Source: Shewanella litorisediminis (lineage in GTDB: Bacteria > Pseudomonadota > Gammaproteobacteria > Enterobacterales > Shewanellaceae). Taken from it: 64,000 nucleotides of DNA. Shown here in pieces: positions 55,467 to 64,000 of the stretch; positions within the stretch are counted from its first letter, which is position 1, and each line of letters opens with the position of its first letter. The stretch is from positions 3,077,501-3,141,500 of the forward strand of contig NZ_CP069213.1 in the NCBI RefSeq assembly GCF_016834455.1. Reading direction: 5' to 3'. The notes below the pieces were generated by a model that worked only from the letters and a program-made list of their open reading frames with translations, did not search any database and was not told where the DNA came from. Made by a program: the position numbers and the translations under genes.

Positions 55467-56374
55467 GCCTCTTTCTCCAAATCACGGGCCTGATAATGAT
55501 GGAACAGGGTAATAGGTATAATCAAAAGTCCCAGCATCACTATCGCCAGCGCCGAGGCCACCGGCCAGTCACGGTTGTTGAAGAACTCCTGCCAAAGCAC
55601 CTTACCTATCATCAGCGAGTCCGGGCCACCGAGCAGTTCAGGGATAACGAACTCGCCCACCGACGGAATGAACACCAGCATCGACCCGGCAATCACGCCA
55701 CCCTTTGACAGCGGCAGGGTGATATTCCAGAAGGTATTGATACTGCGTGAACCGAGATCTGCCGCAGCTTCCAGCAGACTCATATCCATCTTCACCAGGT
55801 TGGCGTACAGCGGCAGCACCATAAAGGGCAGATAGGCGTAAATCAGGCCTATGTATACCGCGATATCCGTGTTCATTATCTTCAGCGGCTCATTGATGAC
55901 ACCCAGCCACATCAGCACATTGTTGATTAGGCCGGTATCAGCCAGCAGACCCATCCAGGCGTAAACGCGGATCAGGAACGAGGTCCAGGACGGCAGCATG
56001 ATAAGCAGCAGCAGAACGGTCTGCATCTTGGCTGGCGCGCGGGCAATGGCATAGGCCATGGGATAGCCAAGCAGCAAGCAGCCGAGGGTCGCTACCAACG
56101 CCATCTTCAGCGACCCCAGATACGCCGTGTAGTAAAGCGCATCGTCCAGCAGCAACAGATAGTTGCCCAGGTTCAATGCCACATTCAGCAACTGGTCAGC
56201 GTAAGTGAAGGTAGGCTCATAGGGCGGAATGGCAATCGCCGCCGTGGAGAAACTGATTTTGAGCACTATCGCAAAGGGCAGTGCAAAGAACAGGGTCAAC
56301 CACAGGAAGGGAAAGCCGAGGGTAAAGTGCCTGCCACGGATGGCAAAGCGAAAACCTTTCTTTCGTTTGCTCAT
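55463..56374 (-). CDS. potH: PotH, putrescine ABC transporter permease
   Basis: Inner-membrane permease of 303 residues, about six membrane segments, and the EAA loop LLEAAADLGSRSINTFWNITLPLSKGG. Starts with a four-base overlap from potG and ends overlapping potI, indicating coupled translation of the two membrane subunits. Confidence 0.95.
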   Translation of the reverse strand: MSKRKKGFRFAIRGRHFTLGFPFLWLTLFFALPFAIVLKISFSTAAIAIPPYEPTFTYADQLLNVALNLGNYLLLLDDALYYTAYLGSLKMALVATLGCLLLGYPMAYAIARAPAKMQTVLLLLIMLPSWTSFLIRVYAWMGLLADTGLINNVLMWLGVINEPLKIMNTDIAVYIGLIYAYLPFMVLPLYANLVKMDMSLLEAAADLGSRSINTFWNITLPLSKGGVIAGSMLVFIPSVGEFVIPELLGGPDSLMIGKVLWQEFFNNRDWPVASALAIVMLGLLIIPITLFHHYQARDLEKEA

Positions 56375-57507
56375 GATCTCAATACCACACCACTGGTGGC
56401 CTCCCAGCTGATGTAAATATCATCGCCCCAGGTAGGATGGTCTGCGCGGCGCTCGGTATTGGTCATGGAACATTGGATGATGCGCTCGTCTTCAAGCTTG
56501 ATGTAATACACCGACAAACCACCCAGATAGGCTATGTCATGCACAGTGCCCTTAGCCCAGTTGTATTCGCCTTCGGGCTGCTCGCGGGTAATCAGCGTCT
56601 TTTCAGGGCGAACTGCCAGCCACACGTGCTTGTCTTCCAGGCTGGTCGTTACACCGTGGCCAATAAAGAAGGGTTGCGGCAAGGTGGGCGACTTCAAAAT
56701 GGCGTGGTCGGCCTCATCTTCAACGATTTCACAATCAAAGAGGTTCACTGAGCCAATAAACTCGGCAATCATGCGACTGTTGGGGCTCTCGTAGATATCC
56801 ATGGGGCTGCCAACCTGGGCAATCCAACCGTCGCTCATGATGGCGATACGACCGGCCATGGTCATGGCTTCTTCCTGATCGTGGGTCACCATCACACAGG
56901 TCACGCCCACGCGCTCAAGAATTTCCACCACTTCGAGCTGCATCTGGGTACGCAGTTTTTTGTCCAGTGCGCCCATGGGCTCATCGAGCAGCAGAAGTTT
57001 GGGTCGCTTGGCAAGTGAACGGGCCAGAGCCACACGCTGGCGCTGACCACCGGAAAGCTGATGGGGCTTACGCTTCGCGTACTGCTCCATGTGCACCAGC
57101 TTGAGCATTTCCTGCACGCGCTGGGCAATTTCATCCTTGGCCATCTTGTCCTGCTTCAGACCAAAGGCAATGTTTTGTTCCACTGTCATATGAGGGAAAA
57201 GCGCGTATGACTGGAACATCATGTTGATGGGACGCTCGTAGGGCGGCAGATCAGTAATGTCCTGGCCGTCGAGATAAATACGACCTTCCGTTGGCCTCTC
57301 AAACCCGGCAAGCATCCGCAGCAGGGTAGATTTTCCGGAGCCAGAGCCCCCAAGCAATGCGAAGATTTCCCCTTTGTTGATGGTCAGGGACACGTCGTCC
57401 ACTGCACGAACATCATCAAACAGTTTGCTTACCCGCTCTATTTTGAGCAGTACTTCGTCTTGCGTCTTTGTCGTTGGTTTATTGGTGACGCCCGAGGTCA
57501 TAGCCAT
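56371..57507 (-). CDS. potG: PotG, putrescine ABC transporter ATPase
   Basis: ATP-binding subunit of 378 residues. Walker A GGSGSGKST, signature LSGGQRQRVALARSLA, Walker B LLLLDEPMGALD, switch His in VTHDQEEAMT, and a C-terminal TOBE-type regulatory domain (about 290-378). GGAGAAG precedes the start. Downstream of potF by 117 bases with an intercistronic hairpin. Confidence 0.96.
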   Translation of the reverse strand: MAMTSGVTNKPTTKTQDEVLLKIERVSKLFDDVRAVDDVSLTINKGEIFALLGGSGSGKSTLLRMLAGFERPTEGRIYLDGQDITDLPPYERPINMMFQSYALFPHMTVEQNIAFGLKQDKMAKDEIAQRVQEMLKLVHMEQYAKRKPHQLSGGQRQRVALARSLAKRPKLLLLDEPMGALDKKLRTQMQLEVVEILERVGVTCVMVTHDQEEAMTMAGRIAIMSDGWIAQVGSPMDIYESPNSRMIAEFIGSVNLFDCEIVEDEADHAILKSPTLPQPFFIGHGVTTSLEDKHVWLAVRPEKTLITREQPEGEYNWAKGTVHDIAYLGGLSVYYIKLEDERIIQCSMTNTERRADHPTWGDDIYISWEATSGVVLRS

Positions 57508-57592
57508 AAATACTTCTCCATTCCAAACTGCGCCAGAACAAGCCTCCGGCCTGCTGGAATTCGGTTTACTTGTGCAATCTAAGAGTCAAAGG

Positions 57593-57615
57593 TGGGGCAG
57601 CAATCCGCTGCCCCA
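57593..57615 (-). other. Intercistronic hairpin between potF and potG
   Basis: Perfect 9-bp stem TGGGGCAGC / GCTGCCCCA with a 5-base loop, 10 bases after the potF stop. Only a weak T stretch (CCTTTGAC) follows on the minus strand, so it would cause partial termination or protect the potF mRNA 3' end. Confidence 0.75.
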
Positions 57616-57624
57616 AGTACAGGA

Positions 57625-60280
<2,656 letters not shown>

Positions 60281-60326
60281 CTTCGCCCTCCCCCCAATGT
60301 GCCGGGGCACGCCCCGGCCTGTGTTT

Positions 60327-61682
60327 TTATACTGTCAGTAACAGGAATTCACGCTCCCAGGCACTGACAACGCGCCTGAAGTTTTCAAGCTCTGCCTGCT
60401 TCACCGCCACAAAGCCGGTGGTAAAGGCATCGCCAAGATATTTACGTGCCGCGTCGCTCTCATCCATGGCCGTCAGCGCCTCTTCCAGGGTCAGCGGCAG
60501 GCAATTGGTATCTGCAGTGCGGCTTTCGTTGGCACGGCCCAGTGCCGGGTTGGTTGGCTTAAGGCCCTCCACCATGCCGATGTAACCGGCCAGCAAACTG
60601 GCGGCAATGGCCAGATAACAGTTGGCATCAGCACCGGGAATGCGGTTTTCAATTCGGCGGTTTTGCGGTGATGATTCCGGAATACGCAGACCACAGGTAC
60701 GGTTCTCTTCACCCCACTCCAGGTTTACGGGCGCAGAGGTGCCCGGCAGGAAGCGGCGGAACGAGTTCACACTGGGCGCCATCAAGGGCAGGAATTCAGG
60801 GATAAACTGTTGCAAACCGGCAATATAGCCGAGGAAGTTGGCGCTCTTGGTGCCGTCTTCTTTGGTAAAGATGTTCTTGCCGGTCTTTTTATCCACCACG
60901 CTCTGGTGAATGTGCATGGCACTGCCGGGCTCATTGGTTACGGGCTTGGCCATAAAGGTGGCACACACATTGTGCTTAAGCGCCGCTTCACGCAGGGTAC
61001 GCTTGAACACAAACACCTGGTCGGCCAGCGACAGGGCATTACCGTGACTGAAGTTGATTTCCATCTGCGCCGGACCATCTTCGTGGATCAGGGTGTCGAT
61101 AAACAGCCCCTGGGCCTCACACCACTCATACATGTCTTCAAACAGGGGATCGTATTCGTTGGCGGCATCGATGGAGAACGACTGGCGACCGGCTTCAGGG
61201 AGACCTGAACGTCCCAGTGGAGGATTCAGCGGCAGATCCGGATCCCCATTGCGCGCCACCAGATAAAACTCCATCTCGGGGGCTACCACCGGTTCCCAAC
61301 CCTTTTCTTCGTACAGTTTTAGCACTTTTTTCAGTACGTTACGTGGCGAAAGCTCGATGGGGTTCCCCATGCGGTCGTACACATCGTGGATAACCTGAGC
61401 GGTTGCTTCCACACACCAGGGCAGTTCAAAAACGGCGTTTTCATCGGGCACGCAAAGGAAGTCGACATCGGCTTCATTCAGCAGCTCATAATACGTATCG
61501 TCATTTACATAATCGCCGGTGACAGTCTGCAGCAGCACGCTCTCGGGCAAACGCATGCCCTGCTCAGCGATAAATTTGTCGACCGGGGCAATTTTGCCAC
61601 GGGCAATACCCGTCATATCGCTGATAACACACTCGACTTCGGTTATCTTTTTTTCTTTTAAAAACGCAATCAGCTTTTCCAT
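60327..61682 (-). CDS. puuA: PuuA, gamma-glutamylputrescine synthetase
   Basis: Glutamine synthetase-fold ligase joining glutamate to putrescine with ATP. 451 residues; E. coli PuuA has 472. The beta-grasp N-terminal domain is followed by the catalytic barrel with APEMEFYLVAR, HEDGPAQMEINFSHGNAL, FMAKPVTNEPGSAMHIHQSV and RRFLPGTSAPVNLEWGEENR. No adenylylation-site tyrosine region as in GlnA-I. Three bases after puuD, so co-translated. Confidence 0.94.
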   Translation of the reverse strand: MEKLIAFLKEKKITEVECVISDMTGIARGKIAPVDKFIAEQGMRLPESVLLQTVTGDYVNDDTYYELLNEADVDFLCVPDENAVFELPWCVEATAQVIHDVYDRMGNPIELSPRNVLKKVLKLYEEKGWEPVVAPEMEFYLVARNGDPDLPLNPPLGRSGLPEAGRQSFSIDAANEYDPLFEDMYEWCEAQGLFIDTLIHEDGPAQMEINFSHGNALSLADQVFVFKRTLREAALKHNVCATFMAKPVTNEPGSAMHIHQSVVDKKTGKNIFTKEDGTKSANFLGYIAGLQQFIPEFLPLMAPSVNSFRRFLPGTSAPVNLEWGEENRTCGLRIPESSPQNRRIENRIPGADANCYLAIAASLLAGYIGMVEGLKPTNPALGRANESRTADTNCLPLTLEEALTAMDESDAARKYLGDAFTTGFVAVKQAELENFRRVVSAWEREFLLLTV

Positions 61683-61685
61683 GAT

Positions 61686-62450
61686 TTATCTCACTCGGTT
61701 TTGGGCCCTGCGTCGGCACGCTTCACCGAAAGCATTGAAAATCGACAGATAAAAAGCATTGTCGGCCACTTTCCATTCGGGATGAAATTGCACACCCAGG
61801 GCAAAATTTTTGGCATCTGTAACAGAGAAGGCTTCTATTAAGCCATCCGGAGCGTAGGCTTCTGGCCGCAACCCGTTACCCAGGCGTTCAACGCCCTGAG
61901 TGTGGACGGAATTCACTTCCGCCGAGCTGCGGCCCCAGGCTTCAAAAATTACCCCCCCGGGCTCCAGAGTCACCGTGTGGGCCAGACCATACTGCACCTC
62001 AAGTGGGGCTGTTCTGTCTTCGCGATGCTCTTTAAACACACCCGTTTCATGTAACTTTTGGTGCAGACTGCCACCAAAGGCCACGTTCATTTCCTGGAAG
62101 CCACGGCATATACCCAGTACCGGTACGCCTGCTGCGATAGCCGCCTTAATCAAGGGCAAGGTGGTGGCATCACGACGGGGATCATGATGAGTTCCCGGCT
62201 CGCTGGCCGGCCCCGAATAGTGATGTGGTTCGACATTGGAAGGTGAACCCGTGAACAGAATGCCGTCCAGGCGCTCAAGCAACAATTCCGTTGGCATACC
62301 ATCACCAATAGAAGGAATGATAAGCGGCCAACCGCCTGTGCCATTAATCACACCTAAGAGATATTTTTCTCCCACCGTATTAAACGTCTGCAGTCCAATC
62401 GGGGTATTACAGGCAGAGACACCAATCAGGGGTATCGTGGCGTCAGACAT
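61686..62450 (-). CDS. puuD: PuuD, gamma-glutamyl-GABA hydrolase
   Basis: Class I glutamine amidotransferase-like hydrolase of 254 residues (E. coli PuuD 254). The catalytic triad is visible as the nucleophile Cys in VLGICRGFQEMNVAFGG and His/Glu in GVQFHPEWK. It releases GABA and glutamate from gamma-glutamyl-GABA. AAGGTG precedes the ATG. First gene of the long minus-strand polyamine unit. Confidence 0.95.
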   Translation of the reverse strand: MSDATIPLIGVSACNTPIGLQTFNTVGEKYLLGVINGTGGWPLIIPSIGDGMPTELLLERLDGILFTGSPSNVEPHHYSGPASEPGTHHDPRRDATTLPLIKAAIAAGVPVLGICRGFQEMNVAFGGSLHQKLHETGVFKEHREDRTAPLEVQYGLAHTVTLEPGGVIFEAWGRSSAEVNSVHTQGVERLGNGLRPEAYAPDGLIEAFSVTDAKNFALGVQFHPEWKVADNAFYLSIFNAFGEACRRRAQNRVR

Positions 62451-62760
62451 ACTTCACCTTGCAGTTGATTCAGTGTTTGAGTTTTGTGATCGCCCTCAAA
62501 CTCGGCGTTCATTTTTTCACACAGTACACGGAAATATTGAACGAGGCAATAGCCCACTTACCTCTGCGCAGCACTTTTATAACAATAAAATTTTATCCGC
62601 TAACAATCAGCCACTTAGGCTAATACAGCCCATATAAACACGTTGTGAAGCCCGGAGGTTTCGCCCGCAGCCAGTGGGATAAAAAGGAAATAACCGCCTG
62701 AGAGCCGAATTCGAAAAGCGGCCATATTTGGTTAAAATTATTTACATCAGTGTTTGAAAT
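62451..62760. other. Control region upstream of puuD
   Basis: No gene seen. It includes an AT-rich palindrome ATAAAATTTTAT (62585-62596 region) and the octamer TTATCCGC (62593-62600), which recurs at 63663-63670 before the second oxidase gene. The puuD promoter should lie here; TTGTTA and TATAAA on the minus strand are possible but with 19-base spacing. Confidence 0.45.
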
Positions 62761-62838
62761 GGTGGCAGCCAGCCACCCAAAAGAGTGCAAAGTGGCAATT
62801 GATGGCGCAAAGCGCCCCAAAAGGGTGCAAAAGTGACA
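62761..62838. repeat. Two 40-bp hairpin-plus-tail repeats downstream of puuR
   Basis: Unit 1 is a hairpin (GGTGGC-AGCCA-GCCACC, 62761-62777) whose 3' arm runs into CCCAAAAGAGTGCAAAGTGG from 62776. Unit 2 is a hairpin (GGCGC-AAA-GCGCC) followed by CCCAAAAGGGTGCAAAAGTG from 62816. The tails are nearly identical while the stems differ but stay paired. Confidence 0.65.
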
Positions 62839-62840
62839 GA

Positions 62841-62873
62841 TACAACAACGGCCCTTGAAGGGCCGTTGTTGTA
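62841..62873. terminator. Strong hairpin after puuR
   Basis: 14-bp perfect stem TACAACAACGGCCC / GGGCCGTTGTTGTA with a TTGAA loop, 16 bases beyond the puuR stop. It lacks a long T run on the minus strand, but its strength suggests a termination or RNA-stabilising role. Confidence 0.75.
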
Positions 62874-62889
62874 TTTGAACGGGAAAGTA

Positions 62890-63453
62890 TCAGAAGTTGG
62901 CAGGTGTAGTGGCACTGACCAGATGGCAAGGCTCATCGAAGGGATTTCTGAACCTGTGGGGCAATTCGCTGTTGAAGTAATAGCTGTCACCGGCTTCGAG
63001 CACAAACACCTCGTCACCTACTGTCAGCTCGAATTTGCCTTCAATCACCAGCGCGGCCTCTTCGCCAACGTGCTTGAGCATCTCTTCACCGGTATCCGCA
63101 CCGGGAGGATAAATCTCACTCATCACCGACATGGCCCGGTTGGGATAGTCACGGCCAATCAGCTTGAACTCCAGGGGACCTGTACCAATATCCAGCAGCT
63201 CGTCGGCGCGATAGACAATCTTTTGTTCGGCAGATGCCGAGTCGCCGATAGAGAAAAACTCCACCAGCGACATAGGTATGCCGGCCAACACTTTTTTCAG
63301 TGAACTCACCGACGGGCTCACGCTGTTTTTCTCAATCATTGAGATGGTACTGTTGGTCACACCGGCACGCTTGGCAAGCTCACGCTGAGACAAGCCTTTC
63401 ATTTTCCGGACTGCTTTGAGACTGGCTCCGATATCCAAATTTGTCACCCCCAA
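62890..63453 (-). CDS. puuR: PuuR, putrescine-responsive repressor (HTH + cupin)
   Basis: Regulator of 187 residues (E. coli 185). The N-terminal XRE-type HTH (LKAVRKMKGLSQRELAKRAGVTNSTISMIEKNSVSPSVSSL, about 12-58) is followed by a cupin sensor domain (about 105-185, MLKHVGEEAALVIEGKFELTVGD, GDSYYFNSELPHRFRN) ending SATTPANF like PuuR. Start codon is uncertain: TTG at 63453 or GTG at 63447. It lies between the puuD-led unit and a divergent second oxidase gene and probably represses both in the absence of putrescine. Confidence 0.93.
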   Translation of the reverse strand: MGVTNLDIGASLKAVRKMKGLSQRELAKRAGVTNSTISMIEKNSVSPSVSSLKKVLAGIPMSLVEFFSIGDSASAEQKIVYRADELLDIGTGPLEFKLIGRDYPNRAMSVMSEIYPPGADTGEEMLKHVGEEAALVIEGKFELTVGDEVFVLEAGDSYYFNSELPHRFRNPFDEPCHLVSATTPANF

Positions 63454-63463
63454 ACAGGTTCAG

Positions 63464-63496
63464 TTATCTGCACAGCAGATAAAGTGCAAATTATCT
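63464..63496. promoter_or_regulatory. Candidate PuuR operator (palindromic array)
   Basis: TTATCTG-CACAG-CAGATAA (63464-63482, near 63470 centre) is a 19-bp palindrome. Its right arm pairs again with TTATCT at 63491-63496, so three alternating half-sites are spaced 7 to 8 bases apart just upstream of puuR. A related TTATCCGC occurs at 63663-63670 and 62593-62600. It does not match the published E. coli PuuR site, so the link to PuuR is inference. Confidence 0.5.
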
Positions 63497-63733
63497 ATCC
63501 CGACCGTGAGTACCGCCAAACAATCTCAGGACCGGAAAACAAATTTTCTCAAGCAAACTCAATTAACTGCAATGCGCAAATGGATTAAGGCAGGGCGCAG
63601 CAAATGAGAATACGCATTGTATTTTAGCGGTATTGTGTGTTAAATAAAATGCACACGTATGTTTATCCGCAAAAAGTGTGATGAGTATACAGAGACAAGA
63701 CCAATTTACAATAAAAACAGCGTCGGAGCCCTT

Positions 63734-64000
63734 ATGGCAAACAAATCTCCCATCCACAGCGATAAGTACCCGGATTCATTCTATTTTGCGACGGCAAAAG
63801 AGTTATATCAGTATCCCGTACTGGACAGCACCATCGATGTGGATGTCTGTGTGGTGGGAGGCGGTTTCAGTGGGCTCAACACCGCTATCGAACTGCGCCA
63901 AAAAGGCTTCAGCGTCGCGCTGCTGGAAGCCAAGCGCGTAGGCTGGGGTGCCTCGGGTCGTAACGGTGGCGAGCTTATCCGTGGTATTGGCCACGGACTG
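63734..64000 (+). CDS. Second PuuB-like FAD amine oxidase (N-terminal part, cut by the window edge)
   Basis: Starts ATG 63734 with GGAG at good spacing; 89 residues are visible and the frame is open to the edge. The dinucleotide fold VCVVGGGFSGLNTAIELRQKG is followed by RVGWGASGRNGGELIRGIG, the same pattern as in the oxidase at 53196-54482 but clearly a diverged paralogue. Divergent from puuR, so probably under its control. The longer N-terminus (SPIHSDKYPDSFYFATAKELYQYPVL) also fits gamma-glutamylputrescine oxidases. Substrate may be putrescine-derived or another polyamine. Confidence 0.88.
   Translation, partial: MANKSPIHSDKYPDSFYFATAKELYQYPVLDSTIDVDVCVVGGGFSGLNTAIELRQKGFSVALLEAKRVGWGASGRNGGELIRGIGHGL

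Noticed and set aside
62590..62616. Minus-strand resemblance to a lac-type operator (TTGTTAGCGGATAAAATTT)
   Set aside because: Only one half agrees and no LacI-family gene is nearby; treated as chance overlap with the TTATCCGC word.

Overview
The window reads as a chromosomal segment of a marine or aquatic gammaproteobacterium, most probably Shewanella. The reasons are the bamD/rluD/pgeF/clpB neighbourhood, a tRNA-Phe/tRNA-Leu operon, several methyl-accepting chemotaxis proteins and GGDEF proteins, a GlyGly-CTERM secreted protease, and small proteins resembling families I associate with Shewanella (DUF3069, DUF4447). No phage, transposase, rRNA or CRISPR array was seen. Almost all genes are intact and closely packed.

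Layout. 0-5.7 kb: heat-shock disaggregase clpB with a textbook sigma-32 promoter, then pgeF and rluD, divergent from the outer-membrane assembly gene bamD. 5.9-6.45 kb: tRNA operon (Phe plus three Leu-CAG). 6.5-12 kb: two chemoreceptors flanking a CHASE4-like diguanylate cyclase. 12-15.3 kb: an ornithine cyclodeaminase-family enzyme, then an overlapping ECF sigma / membrane anti-sigma candidate / DUF4097 operon. 15.4-22 kb: a LysR regulator, an AT-rich 674-base non-coding stretch and a 1654-residue subtilisin-like protease with a GlyGly-CTERM tail. 22-32.7 kb: rsuA, an M13 lipoprotein peptidase followed by a scar of a second copy of its 3' end, a SMI1/KNR4 protein with an HTH-like partner, a TonB receptor, a class C beta-lactamase-fold hydrolase, yehS-like DUF1456 and malic enzyme. 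32.7-37.6 kb: DUF3069-like protein, TPR-GGDEF protein, orphan periplasmic binding protein, queG, dodecin.

37.7-45 kb is a methionine/cobalamin region. metE and metR are divergent around MetJ and MetR sites. A BtuB-like receptor is preceded by a cobalamin riboswitch and three MetJ boxes. 45-50.3 kb: small envelope proteins, a MOSC-oxidoreductase-ferredoxin fusion, and a dCache-type chemoreceptor.

50.4-64 kb is a nearly complete putrescine uptake and catabolism locus. It holds puuD, puuA, a SpuC-type aminotransferase, potFGHI, puuB, gabD and gabT on the minus strand, then the regulator puuR, and a second puuB-like oxidase that runs off the right edge. Together these import putrescine (PotFGHI), glutamylate and oxidise it (PuuA, PuuB) or transaminate it directly (SpuC), release GABA (PuuD), and convert GABA to succinate (GabT, GabD).

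The most interesting unexplained signals are four: short tandem repeats in the clpB leader and after the first chemoreceptor gene, the duplicated tail of the M13 peptidase gene, a palindromic array in the puuR control region, and the double MetJ-plus-riboswitch control of the corrinoid receptor.
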